Positions 47,729 through 59,244 of a stretch of DNA of 64,000 nt are shown here, piece after piece. The notes under the pieces were generated by a model, which was not told the origin of the DNA, ran no database searches, and was given only the letters and a program-made list of their open reading frames with translations. The stretch covers positions 233,933,741-233,997,740 of the forward strand of contig CM041465.1 in the NCBI GenBank assembly GCA_023213395.1. Direction: 5' to 3'. Every line of letters starts with the position of its first letter. Within the stretch, counting starts at the first letter, position 1. A program made the translations under genes and the position numbers. The stretch comes from Cycas panzhihuaensis (lineage: Eukaryota; Cycadophyta).

Positions 47729-49491
47729 AAGTATGTGTCAAAACGTTACATTTAAGTTAGAGAAATCGATGCTATAAATAACTTCAACTCTCCTCCAACA
47801 ACCACACATATCAAGCAAGAAAGAGAGAAGGGAAGCCTTAGGATGGCCCAACCCTCCGCTAAGGTTCTCCACATAGCCTCAAAGTACAACAAGGTAGGGT
47901 CAAATAGTAACTTATGACAGCCAACAAACATAAGAACATGTGTAGCAAGATTGTTAGGGAAGGTATCAAGGCAACAGAGTCACTATGGGCAACGATCCAT
48001 TATACAAGCCCTACCCAAGATCTTTAAGGGATGCCAAGCAATGTTGGGGACACTATAGGGGTCCAAAAGAGAGGCATATAGGCCTAGAATCAGTGTAGCA
48101 AGGGCTACATATGTTGATAATCCAGCGAAGGCCTAAGCTTCACCTTCTCCTAATTAACCCAAGAGAAGCATAGGAGTAGGAGAAGAAAGATGGGAAGGGA
48201 GGTTTCCCTTAGGGAGTAGGCCTAAGTGGGACAGATCCCACCTTACTCCCTTCACCTAGCCTTTATGGATCTTCTCTCATTGCTTTCTTGAGGAAAACTA
48301 GTGGAGAAAATGGTAAAAACCTAAAGATACACAGCTAAACTCAATGGAAACAATGTTTACTACAGTCAAATAGGAAGAAAGCAAGCAAACACACTCAAAA
48401 ATGAGTCTAACATAGAAATAACACAAAATAAACTCTGAAAAAGGGGCCTAAGGTACCTGTTGGGCTTAGTCTAGGGTAGATTTACCCCTACAACCAATGA
48501 AGAAGAAGAGTTCCTATAGGGTTGTATAGGAGGTTTCCCTAAGGGCGACCGTAAGAGACACTTACTGGGGCGAATTGGAAGATAACCATGCCAAACTTGC
48601 TTGAGAGTGCCTGGAGAGGAGCTTCCCACCATAAAGAAGGGTCGTTACAGGCAGATCCTAGACTAGAGCAGCAGGAAATGCAGGCCTGCAGATGCACCTG
48701 TGGAAGAAAGAAAGAGCAAAAGCTACAATAGGAGAAAGTTGAATTAGGGAGCAAAAAAGATCTAAGAGAGGTAAAATGATGATGGCTCTTGGATTTATAC
48801 CCATCCTAGCCCTAAACAAGCGAATAGGACATGAATAGGACTAAGCTGGACATGAGGCCACATGGTAATTCTATAGAAAAGGTGAGAATTGCCATGGCAA
48901 TTTTAAAAAATAACTTACAACTATCGCACCATGGTAAACTTCGCAGTACTGTAGTAAAATTCACGGTACCACTTAGTTTATAGCGGTGTGGCACCAGAAA
49001 GCTAGAATGGCAATAATATGGGTTCTGGGAGCATTAGAAGGTGATGTGGTAGGCCTAGGAGGGGTTGGCCCTCCTGTCTAAGTGGCCAGGATAGTTTAGA
49101 AGGCATGTGGACAAGGTCAAGAGGAGCATCAATGGCTAAAGCTCCCAGAAACGAGGTGATAGGGATGCGAGGTCGGGGTATGAATGGGTCATATAAACCA
49201 AATGAGGTTTGAGGCAATGTGGAGGTAGCACGAAGGATCGTAGCGTGCCATGGGGATGCCTACCTTGTGGAAAGGTAGGTCCTATTAGGTCGTCATAGGC
49301 TCACAATATGACAAGCAACATGATCAAGCCAAATGGATGTAATGTTATCATACAAATGAAGCAGTCAATCATGGAATGAGGTAATACTTCTGTCAATCTT
49401 TCCAAAGAAATAGTAGAAGTGAAAAGGAAGAAGCATACCTGTGCCTACCTGAGTCGACCTATCTGTATCTATTCCTAGTAACTAGGAAACA
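46668..49491 (-). repeat. Element B 3' LTR (2.8 kb)
   Basis: Near-identical in order to 58159-60970, with point changes, small indels and a longer pure TA tract. An extra copy of a motif of about 20 bp (gtaaacttcgcagtac / gtaaaattcacggtacc) is present at 48933-48970. Open frames inside are not genes. Confidence 0.93.
47655..47726. repeat. (TA)n microsatellite in element B 3' LTR
   Basis: About 72 bp of pure TA; the partner LTR has an interrupted tract at 59153-59241. Confidence 0.95.
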
Positions 49492-49503
49492 CCGTCCCCT
49501 TGG
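49492..49503 (-). promoter_or_regulatory. Element B polypurine tract
   Basis: On - CCAAGGGGACGG, followed directly by TGTTTCC of the LTR. Confidence 0.82.
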
Positions 49504-49879
49504 CAGTAGAGCCTCACTGCTCAAAACCATGGTGCGATGGTGAATGCTGGAAACAAAACTATTAGTAGCACATGTGTATGTACATATATAAATCATGATC
49601 ATAACAAGAGTCAAGGGTATCGACAAGTGTCATGGCAGAACGTGTGGACACGAGGACATGGGTGGAGACAACATAGGGGCTACCTATGTGCCACCTGAGA
49701 ATCGACTAGAAGCTAAGAAGGATGAGGGGGTTGCCCCCATCGTAAGAGTGCAAAGAGAAGTGCATGATGATGCCAAGAAAAGGGGTAAATGAGCAAACTT
49801 GGTAGTCGCCATAGTTTAGCCTCATTAGTGGCTAGCTTTTAGAGGTGCAAATAAATCATAAAGTGATCTACATGATGAC

Positions 49880-50400
49880 CTGAGACTTGGGTGACAGAGC
49901 AACTGGGTAAGTCTTAGGGGTAGTCAATAAGAAGGGGAAGGCGATGCTCAAGGATGAGGTGAACGAGGCTGTCTGCCTCAGCGTTGAGAGCCCACGGGAT
50001 ATGTCGGATGTCGACAGACTAGAAATTAGCCAGCAGGGATCTGGCGGTCGAAGCGAGGGCTCTCAAGTAAGGGTATCGCACCTGGTAAACTTGGGTGAGA
50101 TGGGACACCACTACTTAGGAGTCGCAAAGAAGAACAATAGATCCATGATGGAAACCGAGTGCATCAATGAGGGCTTTGATAATGGCCGTGTACTCGGCTT
50201 CATTATTGGTGGCCTCAAGGAGGAAGATTTTGAAACACAAAAAATCATGTTCAGATGGGCCGCGAAGAATCCATGCTAGGATAGTGAAACGAGCCAAACG
50301 AGTATAAACTCGGGCATAAACAGGAGTGACATGTAAAACGAGACAGGAGGGCCCTGCAAAAATGCATCGACGAGGCACCATAAATGCATCCAAAGGAATG
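49880..50400 (-). pseudogene. Detached RNase H-like domain of element B
   Basis: On - the frame 50115-50393 contains 'LEATNNEAEYTAIIKALIDA' and 'GSIVLLCDS', the glutamate and middle aspartate regions of RNase H. After a TAA it continues in frame with 'VVVSHLTQVYQVRYPYL', 'LASTARSLLANF' and 'DIRHIPWALNAEADSLV', the terminal helix and aspartate region. Spacing and motifs fit the RNase H forms of Ty3/gypsy elements. The first catalytic Asp (DGS-type motif) is not clear. It is odd in lying between the PPT and integrase tail, about 3.5 kb after integrase, not between RT and integrase. Confidence 0.75.
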
Positions 50401-51206
50401 AGCGAAATTGAAGGCTATGGAAGTGCAATGGGAAATAGGACCAGAAAGCAAAGATGATCGGGGATGAGAAATGGTCTCAACGGCTGTCACAGCAATGGAA
50501 TTGAGAAAGTGCCCACTGGGGCCCCTGCCTATATAAGGAAAATCGATGAAAACAGAATTCATTTTCATGAGCTCTCGAACGAATCCAGAGCCCTTTCCTT
50601 ACACAGTGGAGCGCCACCCGACTTTAGAGGCATACAGAGAGAGATCTGACCATTAGATCGAGGCCAGGAGATAGTCATTAGGACCGCAGAGACGAGATGG
50701 CAAGTGCTCGACTAGACCCAATGAGTGGATCTTCGAAACCATAACCCATCTTGCAATTTGAAGTTCATATCTTTTTATTATTTTTGTGTATATTTTTGGG
50801 CCCCATATGGGTGAAAAAAGGATCTCCAAGAGTCCAAACTGGACCCAGAGAGAGGCGAGACCAGGGCATTAGGCAGCCATGGTCCCAGTGGGCCTGGCTG
50901 TAGCCTGCTGGAAGAAAAAATTTTGATTTTTTTGGGTGGGAAACCCTCCCTTTTGGGGGGGTGATGTTTGCACTGCATCAAAGATTGCAGTGCCGTGATC
51001 TTTGTTGCAGGGCCACGCTCACCGTAGGACCTTCACCAAACTCTATGGTACCATAAAGTTTGGCGCAATGCAAAGCTAAAGTAGCTAAAAAATAAAGATG
51101 GGGGCTCGAGGGTCCCCAAATCTCGACTGAATAAGGCCAAGAGATAGTTTAGAGGATAAGGGGTGATAATGGGTTATGTTCTGACTTGTTTCATGGTGTT
51201 TTACAG
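50401..51206. other. Element B internal sequence, no gene read
   Basis: Less AT-rich than the flanks. It may contain the upstream exon or intron of the PMD gene on +, since 51201-51206 (ttacag) looks like a splice acceptor. A G run lies at 50955-50961. Confidence 0.45.
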
Positions 51207-52936
51207 GTTGTGATCGTGGTGGAGAACCACGAAAACATAGGTATGGCTATGCTCAGTTTTATAGAGATGATGTCGCAGGAGGACAAGCAGATATTGCTGA
51301 GATGTGGCCTACTGAAGGTCACGAAGACACCCTAGTACACATCAGATCAGAGATTATTGGCAGATATGGTGTCCCACTAGGACAAGCAAAGACATGTCTT
51401 CCACCTACCCCAAGTGGGGGATGTATCGATGACACTGGGAGATGTCAGGAGGATATTGGGGGTACCAGTGACAAGGAGGCCAGTGACACTAAGAGCGCTG
51501 CCCAGCAATAAGGCAGCACATAGGGAGGCTGCTAGTTTCTTCACAGGCTCATATAGGTGGGAGAGGCGAGGGATATCTCTCCAGAGCATGGTAATGTCAG
51601 GGGTTCTTGGAGTGAGGAAGTTGATTGCATTGTGCATTCTATTCCGGATATCCCAGAAACAGAACTATAAGGACATTCCAGGTGGTTAGATGGATGCAGT
51701 ATGCCAATGTGAGGCAAGAGAGAAGATGGACTAGGCTACCCCCATAGTGGAGAACCTCATTGCATAGTTGGACGCCATTCAGATAGTAGGGAGGGGTAGA
51801 CTATCATATAGTATGCTACTATAATGCTGGTTTTTTCGACCACTTTGGAGCAGTGGTGTCGACAAGGGGACCACACCCTATCTTAGAGTAAGCCCTGATG
51901 GTACATAGGTGGAGGACTAGATTCATAGGGATCGAGGACCAAGCTCATGTCTGTTGCTCGGTGGAGGCCACATCACTAGACCTCCTCACCATGACAGATT
52001 ATATTGCAGATCCATACAGAGCAATGAGGTGGGATAGAGATGACGAGACAGGTAGGGCAGGAGTGCCCCCAAGAGATGACAAGGGTGGCGATGGAGGTGA
52101 TGGGACTGGCCCATCACGAGCTGTAGGAGAGGCAGGGCTATTAGGGATTGCATGGAGGGAGGTAAGACCATCTAGGACTGCAGGTGGAGAGGCAGGCCTG
52201 TTAGGAGCTACAGAGGAGAGCAGGGCTCCGGTGACACGGGCCCGTAGGCTACAGATCATCAGGAGATCTGGAGAGGCTGTTACACCAGCTAAGGAGAGGA
52301 GGGATGCCCCAGTTGCTGAGGTGTTACCAAGGAGGTACCTGAGAAGGAGGAGGTACCTGCAGCTGGTGGAGTACTCGAGGTAGAGGCAGTCGTCTGAGGA
52401 GAGGAGCCGACGGCTGCACTAGGTGAGATATAACCTTCTCCTGTCGTCGTTTAATTGCCAGATATACATATATAGTTTGATTTTAGTTCGATATGCGTGT
52501 GGACATATACTGATACATGTTGTTGGATTATAGGTATAGCAGATATCCAGAGACTAGTGGAGGTGGTAGTCTGAGAGATATTCCCTCAGGCCTACGCAGA
52601 GGGTAGCCTCCCATCCAGGCAGGCGATGAGCCTAGATCAGTAGGTGGCCACACAATAGCCTTTGCTCCATTGATAAAGGAGAGAGACATATGGGTAGTAG
52701 AGTCCCAAGAGAACGAGGCACGTGTAGGACAACTACAAGCAGAGATGGACACGACCCAAACTGAGAGAGATGCACTACAGAGTTGGGTACATGCACTAGA
52801 GGCTCAAGGAGGATCCATAAGGGATATAGAGGGCCGCATCCAGCTAGCAATGATGGAGGAGCATCTCAGAGGGATGGAGGAGAGGCTCCACAGCGTGGAG
52901 ACTGATCGAGATTACATCCAGGCCCGATATGATTGA
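51207..52936 (+). pseudogene. Antisense plant-mobile-domain (PMD) gene inside element B, broken
   Basis: On + the frame from 51207 reads 'LLRCGLLKV', then after two TAG stops 'FHLPQVGDVSMTLGDVRRIL' and 'GVPVTRRPVTL', the hallmark of plant mobile domain proteins (a host nuclear family also found in transposons). It stops at 51687-51689. Later pieces: 51898-52383, rich in Arg and Gly with 'RRYLRRRRYLQLVEYSR'; then a likely intron; then an exon ('YPETSGGGSLRDIPSGLRRG') running into a predicted coiled coil (52670-52936, 'VGQLQAEMDTTQTERDALQ', 'HLRGMEERLHSVETDRDY'). Domain identity rests on motif memory, not a search. Confidence 0.7.
52423..52533 (+). other. Probable spliceosomal intron of the PMD gene
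   Basis: gtgagata donor at 52423 and ttggattatag acceptor ending 52533, 111 bp, AT- and T-rich compared with its flanks. An intron on this strand would not be removed from the retrotransposon's own RNA. Confidence 0.55.
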
Positions 52937-53573
52937 CTGGTAGATGGGCTGGCATCGTGGTCGACGTGGAGAAGGACATATACCCACACAATGGCAATGA
53001 CCCTAAGGAGGCCATGGGATGAGGAGAGCAGAGCAGGAGGCTCCCAGAGATTGAGGAGGAGTCTCGGAGGGATGTGATCCCCAGGAGAGGGATCGCATTG
53101 GCCAAGAGATGATGCCCCAGGGGCAGGGCATCAGTAGAGTAGTGTATATGAGTTTTATTTTCGATAGCGGAAAGCACGGACCTCCAAGGAGTCACCATAT
53201 ATAGTCATATAATTGTACCCTCCCTGTAAGGACACCGGCTTCCCACAGATGATGTACCATACCATTTGTATAATATGACACATGATTATTTTGATGTATA
53301 CAGACGGGGTGATTGATACCCCATTTGGCATATGATGATGTGTATCATAATGTGTGATGGATGATATGTATGTTTCTATTTACATGTTTACATATGTGTA
53401 TGAGGGTGCACAGATGCACGAGGATATGCATGATTGTACTTTAAGCTGATTATTATATGATTTTTGTGTTATGATGTTTGTTCAAGTTATGTACATTTCC
53501 TTTCATGCGGGGCCATGTTCCTAACAGGAGCACACACGATCACCATGAGTAGAGGTGATAGACATATGTGGGG
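52937..53573. other. Element B internal sequence after the coiled-coil exon
   Basis: No gene seen. 53270-53480 is rich in tgatgatgtgtat-like sequence, possibly the 3' untranslated part of the PMD gene. Confidence 0.45.
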
Positions 53574-54371
53574 CTAGGAAATAAGGTGACACATATGTCC
53601 ATATGGGAACATAGTGGGATATACAAAGGAAATACCAAATAAGACAGGAGTGACGATACTCCAAAATGTCATCCTAATTGGGGAATGCCCAAATAGGAGA
53701 ACAAGGTTCCAAGGAAATGGGAATAAGGGTTCTACGGGAGGAACCAAAAAGAGACAAGAAGGCCACCCTAAGTTGTCATTCCACCCGTGGCTAGGAGGAA
53801 TGGGAACAAGCTTAAGATGGTAGTTTAGGCTCATTTCAAAGCATGAATAAGGTGATGACAGAGTCGTGTAAAATTTCTTGAGGAATTTTTGATTAACAGC
53901 TTTCTCAAACTCAAGGCCCTCCAAGGTGGCGATCTTATAGGCACCGTTATAGAGGCTCTTAAGAATGACAAAGGGGCCAACCCATTTGGGTCTAAATTTA
54001 GTCAAGCAGTCATGGAGATATTCCAATTTGAGGACGTGGTCCCCAGGATATAAAGGATGAGAATGCAGGTATTTATCATAGGTCCTTTGTGAGCAAACTT
54101 TGGACGCGAGGTTAGCCTGGTAGGCAGCTAAACATCTCTCATCCAAGGCCTCGAGGTTTAAGAGGCGAGCCTGACAGATTGACTCCTCATTGATGAGACC
54201 TCTAAGGGAAACTCGTAGATGGTGACCATAAGGAAGGTTGGGCATGGAGCCTGCTAAGTGCTCAAGTAAAGCCTCATCATCTTCGGAGTAATCCACCCCG
54301 TAGATGACCTTATTTTGAATAGATGAGGTGCTAGAGGAAATGGGAGCAACGTGACCATGATGGTCAGTAGG
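53574..54371 (-). pseudogene. Element B integrase C-terminal fragment fused behind protease
   Basis: Residues about 28-143 of the frame starting at 54296 match the end of Ty3/gypsy integrase: 'RVSLRGLINEES', 'LLNLEALDERCLAAYQ', 'PLYPGDHVLKL', 'FRPKWVGPFVILK', 'YNGAYKIATLEG', 'FLKKFYT'. The zinc and catalytic domains are absent. A further 97 residues without a domain follow. The frame is the same as the protease frame upstream (54374 to 54296 is 26 codons), broken only by TAG at 54372-54374. Confidence 0.85.
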
Positions 54372-55726
54372 CTACCCAACATCCCCAAAAGACTCTAAGG
54401 CAGAGCCAAGAAGGGGCTCCTCGGAAGGAGCAAAAGGAAGTTCCTCAAGGCCATCACCTGCAGGGGGTGATGGAGAGGAAGAATCAAGGACCTGTGGGTC
54501 AATATGTGCAATGACATGTGACACAAGGGGGTGACTAGTCTCTCCAACAAGAGGAGTTCTAGGTTGGGACCTAAAACAGGAAGGGTACCTCGTACTAGTG
54601 TGGAGGAAGGAGATGGGGTAAGGAAAGTCTTCATCCTCACCATGGGACTCGTCGTCACTAAACAGGGCAAGGTACCCATAGCTCTTGACACCAGTAAGAG
54701 CAAAGTGAGTAAGGCTAGAGGAAGAAGATGCAAGATCTTCTTCAAGATGGGATGAATCGGGTATGCCGATGGAGCAAGCCAAGGCATGAGTAGAAGGGCC
54801 TTTGTCTCCCTTCCTATGACCATGGCTTGGTTGGTTGGTAGGTTGAGTTTGTTTAACATGTGGGTGTTCACGGGAAACAACCCTTATTCGTCCATCGTGG
54901 ATAAACTTAAGTTTCCCCCAGCAAGTCAAACACATGGATCCCATCTGACCGAGCCACAGTCGGCCCAAGAAAAGATTGTAATTAACATCTACGTCAAGGA
55001 CCACAATGTCAGTGAGGACAATCTTGTCCTCGAGAGTGAGTGGGATCGAAATAGATCCCAATGGAGTCTTTTCGCTACCATCGTAGCCTTGGCATCACCA
55101 TGGAATAGGTTCCAAGTTGGAAATACCAAGCTCTTGCATAATGCACAAGGGCATGGCATTAACGGAAGAACTGTTGTCGACAACGGTCCTTCGTAAGGCA
55201 TAGTTTGGTGTGTCAATAGTGATGGTAAAAGGGAAGTTCCATTTGCGCTCCCTTTCACAAACGAGGGGAAGGTCTTTAGGGTCAAAGGAAATAATAGGCT
55301 CATGGCTTTGGGTAATACCCAAAGCATGAATGGGCGCATCACCTAACCCTAAAGCTTCCAAAATGAGTGTTCATTGTTTGGGACAACTTCTTAAGACATC
55401 CATAATGGACATCCCAGCGACCATGGTATAAAGCTCGTCGATAATAGAAAAGGCCTTTCCCTTTTCTGTGAATTGAGGAAGGGCTCTCCTGAAATCATAG
55501 TGACCTCGACAAATGAGAATAGTCTTGGGAAGTAACGAAACTTTTGGAAGGGAGTTTCTGGAAGAGGATTGGAGTGTGAAGTAGAATAAGAGGCACTAAC
55601 TGCCTCTTTAGCGGCTTGAGACTGAGTTAAGGCATATAAGGGGGTGGCCTCAAGTATTTGGATCACCTTCTTTCCCTTATTCCGGGACTGCGAAGGTGAG
55701 GGAGTACGACGGTCGGGGGAATACAA
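54372..55726 (-). pseudogene. pro: Element B protease region
   Basis: Three open pieces on -. 55391-55726 is linker ('QILEATPLYALTQSQAA'). 55095-55361 holds the active-site area 'TVVDNSSSVNAMPLCIMQEL', where the usual D-S/T/G-G reads D-N-S. 54372-55061 holds 'IVVLDVDVNYNLFLGRLWL', the second protease signature, followed by a long Ser/Pro-rich tail. One or more frameshifts separate them. The loss of Gly from the active site suggests an inactive enzyme. Confidence 0.8.
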
Positions 55727-55904
55727 GGAAGAAGACGAATCCCAGGCGCCCTTCCCTTAATATATGAAGGACGAGAATTTGGAGATCTTCCTCAGTTCTG
55801 ATTATTCTTGGGTTGAGCATTACAATCGTGTTCCCCATGCATAGGGAATGGATCCTTGTAGATCGATTGGTCTAGGTTGGGCCTTGAGGCCCATTTAGAG
55901 GATG

Positions 55905-57992
55905 AGTCACGTTATGGGGCATCCCTAGGATGTTGAGCCCTATAATGCGAGTTGTCATGGAAACACTTCCCATGAACGGAACACCACTTCTTCTCAAGTG
56001 AGGAATCTGGCTTCCTTCCTTGAGAGGACTGGGTATTACCACCCTTAGGGGGAGCAGCTTGAGTAGCTTGTTGGATTTGTTTATTGGAAGTGGGTGATGA
56101 AGGAGCTTGCAGTTTAAGTTCCTTCATCATACATTCAAATGAACGTATGGCAGAAGTGAACGGGTCTAGGGTCTTCTCAGTCAGGTGAGAAGAAAACCTA
56201 GTGGATTGTTATGGTTTGGTTTCTTTGGTTTGGGGTGGTACCTCACATCATTGTGAGGGCTTAAGGGGCTTCTTAAGTCCAGCCTGGATCTCAATAGCTT
56301 CAAGCGCTAAGCACTTTGCGATAACGGAATCACATGTGGTTGTCCCCATCTTAAGGACTTCCACATGGACTTCAGGGTGAAGTGCATTAACGAAGAGGTC
56401 CCTCTTCAATTCCTCAGGCAAAGTAGCATTAGTAGAATGGAGGAGTTCATGAAATCGCTACACAAAATCACGATTCATCTTATCATGACCTTGTTTAAGC
56501 AAAAGGAGGGATTTCATTCCACTTTTGAATGGATGAGCCACATCAAAATAATTGATAAACTCATCCACAAGTTGCTGGAATGAGAAAATGGAATGGGCAA
56601 GCAGGCGATAAAACCACTTAAGGGCATCGCCTTGTAGGGATCGTGGAAATAATTTCATTAGTATGTGATCATAGGCCTAGTAGTCTATGCATGCCATAGA
56701 GAAACTATAGACGTGCTCTACTGGATCCTGTGATGGAGTTCCATTGAACTTAGGACTTTGAGGGGATGAGGCGGCAAATTAGTTCTTAACGCCTTAATAG
56801 ATAATGGTGCCGATCTATAATCCATGAAGGGACGTTCTCTCACATGGACCATAGGATCGACAAACGATGTGGAAGGTAATGGACACAGAACGGATAGGGG
56901 CGGTAAGCCCGTCCCTCCTTGAGGAAATGTCCCTTGCAGAAAAGGGACTTGAGGGTAAGTGCTTTGAAAGGAAGTTGGGTTTCCTTGCAAAGGCGCAGTG
57001 TAAGGAGCTACGCAGGACAGTGGAAAGGAAGGGCGAGGAATAGGGTTCTATCCATATGGGCTGCCTGTGGGTGGTGTAACCCCATATAGATGTAATGGGT
57101 CTACCTCGTAAGCCAGAATATGGTTCCCCTTACTGTGCCCCTAGGGCTGAGAAGTATAGCCTGGGGGTATGTAAAGAGAAGGGCCATTGGGTTGAATTTG
57201 AGTATACATAGGAGTGGATCCCACATGACTAGTAATAAGGGTGTTAGTAGGACCTCTAGGCCTACTAAGAAATGCATGTGCCACGTTAGGAAGTGGCATG
57301 TTGGCTTGACTAGGGAAAGGTATGCTAACCCTAAGCTAGGAGAAAGACATACCATAAGAGGGCCTCGAAGAGCTGGGACCATGATGAGAAGTAGGGGGTG
57401 TAATAGATGTCCCTAAGGTAGATGTAAGGATAGAGTGGGACAAATGTATAGGCACAAAGAGGTTGCTTGTCGTGGAAGGTGTAGATGCAGATGAAGATAG
57501 TGGGACAGGTGCAGATGAGAAAGATTCCCCACCACGCAAAACATCTTCAAACCATCTAGGGCATGATTGAAGACAAGCAGCACAGAAGCACTCGCTAAGG
57601 GGTTCAACCATGTCAGCAGGAGGGGTATCCACGTGATCGTAGGAGGTAGATGGGACCTCGAACAAAGTAGACCCCTCGGGGTGCTCCTCATAGGAATCAC
57701 CAACTGGGTGGTGAATCCCAAGAGGAGATGGACCCTCTACTCTATGAGTAGAGGGGTGGGCATCAAGTGGGTGATGCTGATCACCCAGATAGTAAATAGG
57801 ATCGTCACCCTCTTGGGTGGATCCCAGAATGGATGTGGGGAGCTCATGATCTCTCGAAGTGAAGGCATGATAAGCCCAATCTGAAGGGTATCCTTCCATT
57901 GTTGAATCAGAATCCAATGATGAAAGAAGACAATATACAGGGTCTTCTAACAATGGAGGCAAACCACGTAGGCGACGTGAGAAGTGTCGCAT
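55905..57992 (-). pseudogene. gag: Element B gag, broken
   Basis: Starts about 145 bp after the PBS with a 218-residue frame (57336-57992), Ser/Pro/His-rich with no domain. The capsid core is at 56458-57000: 'PPHPLKVLSSMELH', 'FPRSLQGDALKWFYRLLAHS', 'LVDEFINYFDVAHPFKSGMK', then in other frames 'LFVNALHPEVHVEVLKMG' and 'CLALEAIEIQAGLKK'. The C-terminus at 55912-56130 carries a knuckle-like 'WCSVHGKCFHDNSHYRAQ'. It is the best preserved of the three gag copies of this family here. Confidence 0.85.
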
Positions 57993-58137
57993 ACAAAACT
58001 TGCCACTACGTTAGAATAGGGAAACAAGAATGCAAAGTATGTGTTGGGGGCTACCTAACAAAAGGAATAAGTGGAGAAGACCACTAAAAGGTAGTAGTAC
58101 TAACAAAAAGGGATAAGAACTAGCCTCCTTACTAGTA

Positions 58138-58157
58138 GGTCCCCAGTATGGTTGCCA
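58138..58157 (-). promoter_or_regulatory. Element B primer-binding site
   Basis: TGGCAACCATACTGGGGACC on -, one base from the LTR. The TGGC....CTGGGGA form is that of Tat/Athila-type gypsy elements (Arg or Asp tRNA), unlike the initiator-Met type of the other elements here. Confidence 0.77.
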
Positions 58158-58158
58158 G

Positions 58159-59182
58159 TAGATATGCTTCTATGAGATAGTCACTATGCTCAATAGGAAT
58201 GATGGTAGGCAATAATTAATGTTGGAGGTGTGGGCGAAAACCTATAAGCAAAGAGAGCACCATGCAAGGCACTCCATGCACTAGAGCACGAGTTCAGGAC
58301 CTGCAAATAGCACCCAACTACCTTAGAGTAGCCCTCAATCCAGAAGAGAGAGTGCATACAGGGGGTATCCTGGATGGTCTCAAGAGGAAGGTCCTCCTAC
58401 CCTTGGGTGGCTAGAAGGGAAGAGGAGGAATCATCAAGGGGTTTCCCTGTGATGAGGGGAAACAAATGTGGATGAGGTAGGCAAAGGCCTACGGTGTAAG
58501 CAGGTCTCCCTTAGTTATTTAGTCTAGGCAAACAAAACCAAGAGAGGGAGTGGAAAGAGGGGCTTAAGCTATGTCTTCCTTTTGACAACTAAAAGACAAA
58601 AGGGAAAAGTAGAATAAGTATTATGCATGCAAGCAAACAATGCTAAATGAAATGCGTCTAAGGGTATGTTTGGATTGATAAGAGAGAGGAAGAGGAAGGG
58701 GGTTCCTATTGTATCCTTTTCCTACATGAGACAAGCATACTACATATAAAGACAAGTAACCAATACCATTAACCTTTCACTTTCACGTGATCTATTAAAA
58801 CTAAGCACAGATTTAAAATAAAAGTAAGAAAGGAAAATGGAAAGGTGAAAAGAGAGATGGTGCATACCAGGGAGGTGTAGCGGTCGACAGAAGACCTCAC
58901 CTATGTGCAATGCGCGTGCGCGTCCTTTCTCTAGCCGGTTGATGTGTGATCAAGATCAATGTGAAGGATAGGGGCTTCCTTACCTCCCCCTTATGAAAAG
59001 TAAGCGGGGCAAAAGGAAGCAAATGAAACGAAGGAAAAAAAAGAGAGGGTAAAGCTTACCTGCATTCAGACATCTTTTCCCTTCGTGAGATACTGCTCTA
59101 AACCTGCACACACAAACGTTTAACCCTTCTAAGAAGGGGTTTCAAGAAGAGCTATATCTATATCTATATATATATATCTATA

Positions 59183-59244
<62 letters not shown>

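Noticed and set aside
46795-49217. Several ORFs of 60-82 residues
   Set aside because: They lie inside the element B LTR, on both strands, are not kept open in the partner LTR, and show no domain.
51986-53198. Minus-strand ORFs of 61-110 residues opposite the PMD gene
   Set aside because: Overlap one another in different frames and mirror the + strand exons, which carry the recognisable motifs; taken as shadows.
57120-58087. Plus-strand ORFs in the gag region of element B
   Set aside because: Shadows of gag, whose capsid motifs and PBS orientation are on the minus strand.
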